Positions 1 through 9,832 of a DNA stretch of 64,000 bases are shown here, one piece after another. Source of the DNA: Zygnema cylindricum (taxonomy: Eukaryota > Streptophyta > Zygnematophyceae > Zygnematales > Zygnemataceae); the NCBI GenBank assembly GCA_037447655.1, contig JBBHKE010002020.1, forward strand, positions 153,595 through 217,594, in the 5' to 3' direction. A model generated the notes under the pieces. It did no database searches. It saw only the letters and a list, made by a program, of their open reading frames with translations, and had not been told where the DNA came from. Each line of letters starts with the position of its first letter. Within the stretch, counting starts at the first letter, position 1. The position numbers were made by a program, and so were the translations under genes.

Positions 1-1121
1 AATACAATTATCTGCAGGGAGAGAGAGAGAGAACTTGCTTGACTGCAAGTAAGGCTCCTGTTTCGCTGCATAGGAGTGAAGAGAGAGAGGGAAAGGGAGA
101 GAGATATGAAGTGAGCAATACTATTATGTGTAGGGAGAGAGAGAAAGAGGACCTGCTTGATTGACTTAGGGCACCAGTTCCACTGCATAGGGGAGGAGAG
201 AGAGGGAGAGAAAGTGGGCAATACTATTATATGCAGGGGGGAGAGAGAAGGAGAGGACCTGCTTGACTGCAAAAAGGGCTCCGGTTTCACTGCACAGGAG
301 TGGAGAGAGAGGGAGAAAGTGAGCAATACTATTACATGAAGGGGGAGAGAAAGAGAGAGAGAGAGCCTACTTGACTGCAAACAGGGCTCTGGTTTCACTG
401 CATAAGGGTGGAGAGAAAGAGAGGGAGAGGAAGAGCGAGAGAGAGAGAAAGTGAGGAATACTATTATATGCAGGGAGAGACAGAGAGAGAGAGAGAGGAC
501 TTGTTTGACTGCAAATTGCCAGTTTCACTGCATAAGGGTGGGGAGGAAGATATAGAGGCAGAGAGAGAGAGAGAGGAGAGCAGTGAGGAATACTATTATA
601 TGTAGGGAAAGAGAGAGTAAGAGAACTTGTTCGACAGCAAATAGGACTCCACTTACACTGCGAATAGGCGGAGAGAGAGAGGAAGAGAGTGAGAGATATT
701 ATATCATGTATGTAGGGGGTGAGAGAGAGGGAGAGCTTGCTTGACTGCAAATAAGGTTCCAGTTTAAGGGTGGAGGGAGAGAGAGGGAGAGAGAGTGAGA
801 GACAAGTCGACTATTATATGTAGGAGGGTGGGAAGAGAGAGAGAGAGGACGTGTTCACTGCATAAGGATGGAGATGGAGAAAGAAAGAGGGTGAGAGAGA
901 GAGCGAGTGAGGAATACTATTATATGTAGGGAGAGAGAGAGAGAAAGGACTTGTTTGATTGCAAATAGTGCTCCAGTTTAGGGTGGAGAGAGAGAGGGGG
1001 AAGAGAGAGAGAGAGGGAAAAGTGAGCAATACTATTATAATATGTAGGGGGGGAGAGAGAGAGAGAGAGAGTGTTTGCTTGACTGCAAATAAGGCTCCGT
1101 GTCCCTGCATAAGGGTGGAGA

Positions 1122-1152
<31 letters not shown>

Positions 1153-1470
1153 TATGTAGGGAGAGGGGGAGAGAGAGAGAGAGAGAGAGAGAGAGTGAGA
1201 GAAAGAATACTTGTTTGACTGCACATAGTGCTCCAGTTTCACAGGATGCGAGAGAGAGAGAGAGAAAAAAGTGAGCAATACTAGCTTCTGTTATATTATG
1301 TACGTAGGGGGAGGGAGAGAGAGGAAGAGGGCTTGCTTGACTGCACATATGCTCTATTTTCTTTGCAGAAGGGTTTAGGGTTAAGAGAGAGAGAGGGAGA
1401 GAGAAAGGGAAATTGGGAGAAGGTAGAGAGAAAGAGACAGAGAGAGAAAGTGAGCAATACTGACTGGTCG
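1..1470. repeat. GA-rich minisatellite, about 12 units of 105-135 bp
   Basis: About twelve degenerate tandem units. Each has a core resembling CTTGCTTGACTGCAAATAAG, then a CCAGTTTCACTGCATAAGGG-like segment, then a run of GA dinucleotides, then a GTGAGCAATACTATTATATG-like segment. Cores start near 47, 158, 258, 367, 503, 625, 735, 849, 947, 1072, 1207 and 1330. Open frames across it on either strand are Ser/Leu- or Arg/Glu-rich and follow the repeat, so no gene is called. The array runs off the left edge of the window. Confidence 0.85.
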
Positions 1471-1629
1471 AGACACTTGTAAACGGATCCGTATCCTCCC
1501 TCTCCAATCCTCGGTCCCTTGGTCCAGTGGCCCTTCCTCGGCCCCCCCACCAGCTGCTCTCTCTCCCAGTGGTGCACCGCCTCGGCCCCCGGAGGCGTCC
1601 TCCAGCCATCCCCCGCCGGCGGACTCACC

Positions 1630-2800
1630 CCTCCGCTGCCACCGCTGGCCCACTACACACACACATTTAACCGTTTAAACCATGTTAAACGCACTTAAAC
1701 CGTTTAAAACATGTTGAACGCACTTAAACTATGTTGAAAATTGGTGCGAGCATTTAAAATTGTTTATGATCTTAATTAATGTCCTCCCGCCATCCCCCGC
1801 CGACCTCACTCCTCTGCTTGCATCGCTGGCCCACTGCACACACACTTTTTACCCGTTTTAACTATGTTTAAACACAATTCGTACATGTTAAACATCTGAA
1901 TGAGCAATTATATATTTACAATCTTAAATAATGTCCTCCAGCTGGCCCACTGCACACACACTTCAACAAACAAATGTATTGCTACCAGTAGAGTCAGGGG
2001 GCTTGAGTCAGCCAGACTCATGCCCTCGCTGCTGCCAATCGCCAATAGCGCATACAGTTCAAACAATTCGAACCATGTTTAAACACTGATCACTAGTTGT
2101 ATCGGTAATAATTTAAACCATGTCTAAACATTAAACATTAATTGTATCAATAATAGTACAGTCAGGCGACGTGAATCAGCTGGACTCATCCCTCAACCAC
2201 CGCCGCTGGCCCACTGCAAAAACAGTTTTACCTGTTTGAGCACTGCTTAAACACACTTTTTCTGTTGGTTTAAACGTTTAAACGATCATATATGCACGTT
2301 TGACCACATCATTAGTTTTATACTCGTGTTGCCGCCGCTGGCCCACTGCACAACAGGGCATTCATGAACATTTTAAACGTTCAAAGCATGTCTAAACTCA
2401 TGTTTAAACTCAAAATGTTTGGGTTTTGTAAAGTTCTTTCAGAGCATTCTCGAACTCTCAGGAGTGGCATTAACATAACTCTAGGTACTAACATTAATTG
2501 TGGGCCATTAAATATTTATACAGGAGATAGGTTTACACGTCAGACGATCCTAACCTAAAAAGCCCAGGAGGGATTCTCCGACATTGCGACTCATGACACC
2601 GGTCCACTTTGGTAGGGCATAATATCAGAATCAAATGTTTAAACCTTGTTTGAATGTTTAAACAATTCTTTTAACAATTTGCAATTCCTGATGCACCGTT
2701 TGAATCCCGATATTGCCCTCATAGGACGTTGACATCCTGCCATGCCACTGCATAATACGGCATTTGTAAATAATTAAAACGTTTGAACTCTGTTTAAACC
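1630..2800. repeat. Diverged repeats rich in GTTTAAAC
   Basis: A block built from CCGCTGGCCCACTGCACACA-like segments (near 1638, 1822, 1938, 2202, 2330 and, weaker, 2736). Each is followed by AT-rich sequence containing many variants of the palindrome GTTTAAAC (for example CCGTTTAAACC and ATGTTTAAAC). Spacing varies from about 110 to 400 bp, so this is a diverged satellite or fragments of one dispersed element. No coding signal is seen. Confidence 0.65.
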
Positions 2801-2879
2801 CACATTTACACGATGACAGTGAAATAAATTTGTTTGTGAAAACTAGTCTTGCGTATCAATTGAAATCGAAGACGATATG

Positions 2880-3200
2880 TCCGGATGTCAAAATATCATA
2901 ATACTGAGAAAACTGAAACTCCATATTTTATCGGCAATGGTGATAAATATCGATATCGACATACTCGTCGATAAATCGACTCGTGTTTTTTAAAAGTTAA
3001 GGTGTTTTGAATGTACAAAATATACAGGATTTTCGGAAAGTATGAAATGTACAACGCGTACGGAAAGCAGTTTTTGTACGGACTGTAAGGGCTGTATTGC
3101 GAAATATCGATATCAATATTCGCCGTTATCGGTCGTTCAATACATCGCGTCCGTATATTGATTATTGAGACCCCTAAAAAAAAAAATATCGACTATCGAC
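2880..3200. repeat. TATCGATA-rich segment, possible relic of the hAT-like family
   Basis: Dense ATATCGATATCG and GTTATCGG motifs, as in the interior of the hAT-like miniature elements at 8.1, 38.1 and 56.7 kb. The GTGTTGTGTATCGG termini of those elements are not found here. Either a decayed copy or independent simple sequence. The flanking stretch 3200-3780 holds a TCCC microsatellite and T-rich DNA only. Confidence 0.35.
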
Positions 3201-3290
3201 AAAACCCCTTCGATATGCGACGAGAAAAAATGATGTTCGCCAAAGTCCCCTCCCTGTTTAAAATATGCGGCATATATTTCTGAGTTTTTA

Positions 3291-3331
3291 GACTCTTCCC
3301 TCCCTCCCTCCCTCCCTCCCTCCCTCCCTCT
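3291..3331. repeat. (TCCC)n microsatellite
   Basis: Uninterrupted tetranucleotide repeat of about nine TCCC units. Confidence 0.9.
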
Positions 3332-3789
3332 CCTGCCACTTATCCATGCATGATAGGTGCACTGTGAATTTTCATTTATATTTTTTGTCTTCTTCACCAT
3401 TAAATGATATCATTTGACAAACCCTATATGTTATCATTCAACCTTCGCATTCAACGTTTTTATCGGGTTTCTACGGTCTTCCTATAAGGTTTAAACGTCA
3501 TTTTAAACAATTGATAATTTTTGTTTCACTGGGAAAACCCATCCCATCCTAAACTCATTTTTTTTTTTTTTTCATTTTTTTTTTTTGTGTCCTCAAAAAC
3601 ACGAGGAAATCTGCAAGAGACTTCAAAAAAAACAATAATAATAATAATACTAACGAAAAAAACAAAAAAAAATAGGAGTTATGCTCTTTCCCATGTTAAA
3701 ACGGTTAAACTCACTCACCTGTCCACTATCAGAAGTAAAATTGGGCTCCAAAAAATCGCCGCCTCTACCACCACTCCCTTGTCCGATCA

Positions 3790-4225
3790 GCTTCCCTCCC
3801 TTCCCCCCCCCCCTCCCTCTACCCCCTCCCCCCCCTCCCTTTGGAGTTGCCGGTGAAAACCCTTCACTTCCGCTTCCCGCACTCAGCAAATCAATTTCCT
3901 CTCTCTCTCTGCCCCCTCTCTCTCCTCCCAACCCTCTCTCCCCTCCTACCCCTCCCAAGGATGATGATGAGTCAGATGATCGTCTATGCTCTCTCCCCTC
4001 TCCCTCTCCGTCTCTCTCTTCTCTCCCCCTCTCCCCTCCTGCCCCCTCCCTCTGTCCTTCCCTCCCTCCTCTCTTTCTCTCTCCTTTCCCTCTCCTTCCT
4101 CTCTGCTTCCTCCTCCTCCCTCTCCCCTCCCTTCCCCTTCCTCCTTCCTTTCCCTCTCCCCCTCCCAATCCCTCTCCCCCTCCCACTCTCTCTCCATCTC
4201 TCTCTCCCTCTCCCTCTCTAAAGGA
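3790..4225. repeat. C/T-rich low-complexity tract
   Basis: Almost pure pyrimidine on the + strand (CCCTCTCCCTCT and similar). Long frames on both strands arise from the lack of A/G-containing stops. They encode Pro/Leu/Ser or Gly/Arg/Glu strings with no domain. Confidence 0.85.
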
Positions 4226-4329
4226 CAAAGGCTGGGCAAGACTATTGCCCCTATGAGAAGGGACCCTAAAAATAACCGGAGAGGTAAGAAAACTGACTCC
4301 ACTTTTTTTGTCTTCTTGTGAGGTAAAAA

Positions 4330-4830
4330 CCTTTCTAGGTTCGGAAACAGGTTCAGAAACCCTAAATTCGGAAAATTCAGGTTCGGCATTAGGTTTGGAA
4401 ACCCTAAAGTTGGAAACTTTAGATTCAAGAAGTCTACGTTCAGAAAATTTGGTTTCGGAAAATTTAGGTTCGGAATTAGGTTCGGAATGAGGTTCGGAAA
4501 CCCTTAAAAGAAGCGAAGGAGAAGGTGAGAAACTGACAGCTGTCGCATTCCCTCGAATAGCGGCGGACATTCTAGGTTCGGAAATTTTAGGTTCGGAATT
4601 CTTAGGTTCGGAAATTTCCCCGAGTCCCAATTTCACCCGCCCGGGTTTTTTTTCCCGCGCAAAATTTCCCCGCCCGAAAATTTTCCCCCGTTCCGAAAAT
4701 TCCGGGCAGAAAATTTCCGGGCAGGTATTTTTTTCCGGGCAGAAAATTTCTGGTGAGAAACTTCTTTCCGGTTCGGAATTCTCAGGTTCGGCAGCGTCAG
4801 GTTCGGAGGTTTCAGGTTCGGAAAGGGAGA
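4330..4830 (+). repeat. Degenerate TTAGGTTCGGAA tandem repeat
   Basis: At least twenty copies of a 9-15 base unit around GGTTCGGAA, some followed by ACCCTAAA. Read in the frame of the NYN exon downstream it gives Gly-Ser-Glu triplets; on the other strand it gives Ser-Glu-Pro. It runs directly into the NYN exon. Confidence 0.7.
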
Positions 4831-4969
4831 CGGGGTCCCGAGCGGCCGTCTTTTGGGATCTGGACAACAAGCAGCCTGATGACGTGGCACCTGCTGACGT
4901 GGCAGCCAGACTGAGGGGGCTGGCGGGGCACTTCGGGGAGGTGGTGGACATGCTAGCGTATGCGAATAG
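4491..4969 (+). pseudogene. Isolated exon of a plant NYN (PIN-like nuclease) domain protein
   Basis: The frame open from 4491 to 4969 ends in the first ~45 residues of a NYN domain. Residues AAVFWDLDNKQP lie near 4842-4877 and are followed by a DVAARLRGLAGHFG helix and VVDMLAYANR. This matches plant limkain/MARF1-type NYN proteins, whose DxDNK motif supplies metal-binding aspartate; the family are putative RNases. The frame ends at a good 5' splice site (AATAG|GTGGG, 4969/4970). Upstream in the same frame lies repeat-encoded Gly-Ser-Glu sequence and a TGA at about 4488-4490. No exon carrying the rest of the domain or the usual C2H2 finger is visible downstream. Either a gene fragment or a gene whose other exons I cannot find. 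The strand choice rests on the NYN match. Confidence 0.55.
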
Positions 4970-5139
4970 GTGGGGGGGGGAGGGAGGGGTAAGGGAGAGG
5001 GAGAGGCAGAGGGAGAGGAGGAGGGAGAGGGGATTCGCGAGGAGGAGGAGGAGGAAGACTTATTCTCTCTCGAAATTTTTCGTGATCCTTTTTTTAGGGT
5101 GGAGGAGGACCAAAACCTATTTTTCAAGCTTGTGGAAGG

Positions 5140-5410
5140 AGCATCTTTTTCCTTTTCTTTGTCTTTTTCTTTTTCTTTGTCTTTTTCTTTGTCTTTGTCT
5201 TTTTCCTTTTCTTTGTTTTTTTCTTTGTCTTTCTGTTTGTCTTTATCCTTTACTTTTTGTTTTTCTTGAGGCGGGGTTTTGGTTTTTATCTTATCCATGG
5301 AAGAGGAGGGAGAGAGAGAGGAGAGAGAGGACAGAGAGGGAAGTGAGGATTGCTTATCGGTAGAAGAGAGGGAAGGAGAGGGAGAGGGAGAGGGAGAGGG
5401 AGAGGGAGTA
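5140..5410. repeat. CTTTTT/TTTGTC tract and (GGGAGA)n microsatellite
   Basis: Hexamer-like TTTTCTTTGTC repeats (5145-5275) are followed, after a GA-rich stretch, by about six GGGAGA units near 5370-5408. The minus strand gives a 267-residue frame of Lys-Asp-Lys-Glu repeats from 5436. Its composition is explained by the repeat, so it is not called a gene. Confidence 0.75.
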
Positions 5411-5842
5411 GAACTTTTAGGGAAGAATTTCTTCATGACTGCTACGTCTTTTTCTATAACGAAGAAAAAGATTTACAATTTTGTTTTTTAGTGAACGAGA
5501 GGAAGAGAAGGGAGGGAGAATAAGGGAAGGAGAGAGAGGGAAAAGAGGAGAGATGCACTGAACTAAACTAACCCTAAAACCAAACCCTAAAAATGTATTT
5601 AAATTATTGGCACGTGACAGGCCGTTCCGTGACGCGACGATCGGTACACCGTGAATCGCTATTAGGGTTAATAATTTTTTCGCCACTTAAAACATATTTT
5701 CTCCGTACACACTTCTCCAATTTTCAATTTGAGACCGCCAATCGGAAGCTGAGAACCTTACCTTTCAATCGCAACCGTTAGATCCACGATCCGACATGTG
5801 TGTACGGAGAAAGGATGTATTAAGTGCCCAAAAAAAACATTG

Positions 5843-6794
5843 AGGGTACGTCCCCATATGTTAAAGTATCTACTTTTCTCTGTCTTTTTGCCCTAAAATT
5901 CAGGGAACTTTGATAAAAACTTTAGCCGTACAATAAAATCATGTTTACCAAAGTACAGTGAACGTCAATTCATATTTTGGATGTACGGCGTGTTTGTCGT
6001 CATGTGAACGCAAGTTGGCGTTTTTCCCCTTTGCGACCCCCGGGCAAGAGAATCTCCAGCCCATAAAAAAACTTCATCCAAAATCACCTCGAGGGGGTGA
6101 TTTTAGTTAAAGTACCGCCCAAACAACGAACGAAAAACGACCCACGCACGCACCACACGAGAGCGATTTTTTTTTGAATGGGGAGAGTCATCGCTATTTT
6201 TCTCCGTGGCCGTCAGGCGCATGTACAGAAAAAAATTTGCAGGGGTCTCGGACCTCCACTTCCATTCATGGGTCCTTTGGATGATTTTTCACCGTCGTCG
6301 CCTCTCCCCTCTCCCTCTCACACTATCGCTTTTATCTCACACCTTTTAGAGCGAAACACGACAATATTGATATAAAATGAGAGATCTTTGAAAAATATTT
6401 GTTTTGACAATTTTTAGGTTTTTTTTTAATGGCAAGTCGAGCGAGAAAAGTAGAAAAAACGAAATCAGAAAACCATGGCGTAAAGTTCTTGAATCAGTGA
6501 CGTCAACGTTGTCACAAGTGAGCGTGACGTCACAATGTCACCAAACCCTAAACATGTACAATTTCACAAAAATCTAGACGTCTACCACTGTCGCTGTTTT
6601 TGTTGGCGTCACCAATCGTCGGAAGTTCGTAGTCGGCTTCAATCGTCACAAGCTGTACCTACGTCTACAAAAGTCACATGTCAAAGTTCCGATTTCATTT
6701 TCGCACATTGGGACGCTCTTCAAAGTAGTACGGGGAATCTTCACTACAGTCCAAAATACTTTATTAAAGTACCGATTACATGGGGACGTACCCT
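5843..6794. mobile_element. Group B terminal-inverted-repeat element, 952 bp
   Basis: Begins AGGGTACGTCCCCAT and ends with its reverse complement (ATGGGGACGTACCCT). Just inside both ends is TTAAAGTA or its complement. The interior has an AAAATCACCTCGAGG palindrome (about 6081-6105) and a segment from ~6420 to 6560 that recurs at 16.98-17.10 kb (AACCATGGCG..., GAGCGTGACGTCA). No transposase is encoded. No clear target duplication was found. Confidence 0.65.
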
Positions 6795-6801
6795 AACACC
6801 A

Positions 6802-7073
6802 TAGTTCAAAAGTAGGCGTTTTTATGGTAGGCCTTTGGTCGGCGCCTTTATCATAAGTTGTGTTATGGGCTTTTTGTGTGATCTTCTTAGATCGCTACTT
6901 TGATCTGCCAGCGTCCGATCGTCCGAATCTGACGGTGTAAATAAAATTTTTTGGTCCGAATAATTTAATTGGTCCCAATAGGTCCGAATACAATATGGGT
7001 CTTAAGGTCATATTGTATGTTTTGCATACAATAGGCATATTGTATGGGCCTACTTTCACCTACTTTTGAACTA
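6802..7073. mobile_element. Group C miniature transposon, copy 1
   Basis: Inverted ends TAGTTCAAAAGTAGG ... CCTACTTTTGAACTA, flanked by or including TA. A second copy lies inverted at 7612-7911 and shares most of its length (GATCTTCTTAGATCG, GGCGCCTTTATC and GCATACAATAGGCATA motifs). Non-coding. Confidence 0.75.
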
Positions 7074-7171
7074 TAATTAACACTAATAGCGATTCGCGGT
7101 GTACCTCTCTCCGATTCAGCAGTTCATTAATAAAATCGCACTAATATAATTTCGTGCGCTAATAAATATAG

Positions 7172-7388
7172 TACACCGAGTATCGCTATTAGTGTTAATA
7201 ATTTTTTCGCCACTTAAAACATCTTTCTCCGTACATCTTAGTCAGAATATGGATCTGATGGTGGCGATTGGAAGCCAAGTTTCTCACCTTTTCATTGGCG
7301 ATCTCCATTTGAAAATTCGACAAGTGTGTACAGAGAAAAGATCTTTTAGTGACGAAAAATTTATTAACACTAATAGTGATACACAGTA
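7172..7388. mobile_element. Group A miniature transposon, intact copy of 217 bp
   Basis: Nearly palindromic. The first ~75 bases (TACACCGAGTATCGCTATTA, then TTTTTTCGCCACTTAAAACA) are mirrored by the last ~75 (CGAAAAATTTATTAACACTA then ATAGTGATACACAGTA). The centre has GGCGATTGGAAGCC. TA occurs at both outer edges. Best reference copy for the group in this window. Confidence 0.8.
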
Positions 7389-7611
7389 TAGTGTCTGAAT
7401 AAAATAACGTGCGCACGCGAAACATATAATATTATGATGCTACTCGTTAGGAAACTTGAGAAGAAAAAAAAGTGCACGCAAGGCAACACACACAGAATAA
7501 GGTTTCGGCCTTTCGGGTTCCACTTTTACAAGAAAATGCAACACTTGAAAATCTCTGGAAAAATTATGAGGAAAATCCTTGGGTAAAAAGGTCATGTGGG
7601 ATTTTATCGAT

Positions 7612-7911
7612 AGTTCAAAAGTAGGTGAAAGTAGGCCCATACGATATGCCTATTGTATGCAAAATATACAATATGATATAAGACCCATATTGTATTCGGA
7701 CCTATTCGGACCAATTAAAACATTCGGAGGAAAAATTGAACTAATTAAAACATTCAGACCAAAAACTTTCATTTGCACCGTCAAATTCGAACAATCGGAC
7801 GCTCCCTGATCGAAGTAGCGATCTAAGAAGATCACATGAAAAGCCTATAACTCAACTTACGATAAAGGCGCCGACCAAAGGCCTACCATAAAAACGCCTA
7901 CTTTTGAACTA
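7612..7911. mobile_element. Group C miniature transposon, copy 2, inverted
   Basis: 300 bp with ends TAGTTCAAAAGTAGG and CCTACTTTTGAACTA; the reverse complement of copy 1 over most of its length. The stretch 7389-7611 between the elements has no recognised feature. Confidence 0.8.
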
Positions 7912-7984
7912 TGATTTTATCCTTCTGGCGGTTTTTCCATCGTCCGTACTGTACAGCACGTTAACGTCTTGTTCACAGGCAGTA

Positions 7985-8595
7985 TTAATGTCAATAATTT
8001 TTTCGCCACTTAAAACATATTTTCTCTGTACATATTTGTCGGATTTTCACAAAGAGACCGCCAATTAGTGTTGGGTATAGAGGACCTTTTGCCGATATTC
8101 GATATATATCGAATTTCAGGTACCTGATAATCGATATATCGCTTCGGTATATCGAAAACCAAATTATCGCGATATATCGCCGATATATCGTATCGATAAT
8201 ATATCGAGGCATTAATTATTTATTTAATTTTTCGCAATTTTTTTTTTCACTTCAACCGAGCTCGCAAGGTAACCGTACGATTTTCCGTATGATTTTCCGT
8301 ACGATTTTCCTAGTACGGACACCCATTTTTGTGCGATATATATCGCGATAATTTATGTTGGTCCCGGTACGATATATCGAGGAATCTGCTCGATCGATAT
8401 TCAATATATCGAATATCGAAATTATCTCGATATGAATTTACCCGATACCCAACACTACCGCCAATAGTAAGGTGAAAATCTTGGCTTTCAATTGCAACCG
8501 TCAGATCCGTAATCCGATAATCGTGTACGGAGAAAAAGTGTTTTAAGTGGCGAAAAAATCATTAACACTTATAGCGATAAACGATGTACTGTACT
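7985..8595. mobile_element. Group A miniature transposon carrying a nested hAT-like element
   Basis: The left arm (TTTTTTCGCCACTTAAAACA at ~7997) and right arm (CTTTCAATTGCAACCG, then TTTTAAGTGGCGAAAAAATC, ending ACGATGTA near 8595) are group A. They are separated by the 392-bp hAT-like element at 8066-8457. The outer left terminus is eroded. Confidence 0.7.
8066..8457. mobile_element. hAT-like miniature transposon, 392 bp, 8-bp target duplication
   Basis: Starts TAGTGTTGGGTATAG and ends GATACCCAACACTA. It is flanked on both sides by CCGCCAAT (8058-8065 and 8458-8465), a perfect 8-bp target-site duplication. A TAGTG start and 8-bp duplications are hAT superfamily features. The interior is ATATATCGA-rich and encodes nothing. 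Confidence 0.85.
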
Positions 8596-8767
8596 GAATC
8601 TTGCAACTTTTTGGGCCTCGGAGGGGTGCCGAAAGCATCCACGTAGCCCCGGCCTCGCGTTTTCTCTGCGCGTCCGTAAGTTTAGGGTTTACTTTATCTG
8701 TTTATGGTTTTTTAATATTAAAAAAAATAATAATAAATGACTCTAAACCATATGAGACCTATTCAAC

Positions 8768-9329
8768 TACACCGCCAATCGCTATTAGCGAAGTGTACGC
8801 TAATTCCGTCCCGTTTTTTTTTCTTTTTATTCTCCAATAGCATAGCTTATTCTATTTTTTTTTGTACGCCATTTAGGGTTATGTTCCAAGTACCTCACAA
8901 AACGAAAGTACCTTTTCGTTTAAATAGTGCGGTGTACGGTACGTGTTAGACCGTTCAAAATTGTATCTTTTAAGTGAAAAAGTATATTAATGAGTTTTAG
9001 TAACCGCGGACGCATGAGAATATGCGCTCTAAAAAAGGGATAAAACCGGGTTGTCAAATATCACGTTCGCACATATTCGTCCAACAACCACGTTTCGACT
9101 GTGTGAACGTACGATTTGTGTACAATTTGTCAAATTTTGTGCAAATACCTATATTAGTGTAAGCATGTTTGCGACCGACATTTTTTTTTTCAAAGACCCA
9201 AATTAGAATTATTAAACAATTAGAATGAATGTTTTTTTTCACACTTTTCAAATTTTTAATTAGAGTAAACCACTGTAATTATTCATATACATTAAAGAAA
9301 CTTCTACGCTAATAGCAATTGGCGGTGTA
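8768..9329. mobile_element. Group D transposon, 562 bp
   Basis: The inverted ends TACACCGCCAATCGCTATTA and TAATAGCAATTGGCGGTGTA share the outermost ~20 bases with group A, but the interior differs. The interior has TTCGTTTAAATAGTGCGG near 8920 and CAAAGACCCAAATTAGAATT near 9190. Related copies lie at 17.28, 24.3-24.7 and 54.58-55.12 kb. No coding region. Confidence 0.75.
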
Positions 9330-9600
9330 GTGTTGTGTATCGGTAAAAAAATTATCGCGATAACACCGATACCGATACATATCGGTTATCGAACGGTCAG
9401 AGGTCCTAATATATCGGTTCGAGACCAACAAATTCCATATCGGCGATAATTTAAAAAATACATAGTATGCATACAATAGTACTTCATAACGTACTGTATT
9501 ATATTATTGATTTTATATAGCGTGGCATGCTACGTATAAGAATTTATTCTGTGTCTATTTAACTGCAAACTATTACGGATAGCGCAGCACATAAACGTTA
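9328..9600. mobile_element. Truncated hAT-like miniature transposon
   Basis: The left terminus TAGTGTTGTGTATCGGTA abuts the group D element. About 270 bases match the left part of the 38.1-kb copy (ATTATCGCGATAACACCG, ACAAATTCCATATCGGCG, GCGTGGCATGC). No right terminus is present before the LTR. From 9600 to 9832 nothing is recognised. Confidence 0.65.
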
Positions 9601-9832
9601 ACAAATTTATAAAAATACTTATATAGTTTTAAAACTATAGAACCGAAACAAAAAAAATAAATTACATTGTAAATTTTTAAATCACACCTTTTCGAAAACA
9701 AGATGAACGGACAAACAAAGCAGACGAACAAATATGTTGCCGCCATTTACTGCCACCATCTTCTGAAAAAAAAAAAAAAACAGTCAAAAAGACATTGTGG
9801 AAGGGTACGGGAGCTCAGAACCCTAGTAAAAC

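Larger units (their letters stand above)
5645..7103. mobile_element. Group A miniature transposon, split by B and C insertions
   Basis: The left terminus TACACCGTGAATCGCTATTA starts at 5645. It is followed by TTTTTTCGCCACTTAAAACA and CTCCGTACACACTT, as in intact group A copies. The matching right terminus, CTAATAGCGATTCGCGGTGTA, ends at 7103. In between, the right arm is interrupted at about 5842 by a group B element (5843-6794) and a group C element (6802-7073). The ends sit on TA dinucleotides, as expected for Tc1/mariner or Stowaway-like elements. Confidence 0.65.

Noticed and set aside
1-1470. Regularly spaced repeats resembling a CRISPR array
   Set aside because: Units are degenerate and the spacers are GA runs related to each other, in a plant genome. 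It is a minisatellite.
3650-4951. 433-codon open frame on the minus strand
   Set aside because: Ser-Glu-Pro and Gly/Arg/Glu strings are produced by the GGTTCGGAA repeat and the CT tract. The NYN match on the + strand lies opposite it.
4633-5436. 267-codon minus-strand frame rich in Lys-Asp-Lys-Glu
   Set aside because: Composition follows the TTTTTCTTTGTC microsatellite; there is no domain, and it is antisense to the NYN exon.
5570-5595. Two AACCCTAAA (telobox) motifs
   Set aside because: Common plant motif, also scattered in the repeats here. With no gene start nearby a promoter role is unsupported, and two copies are not a telomere.
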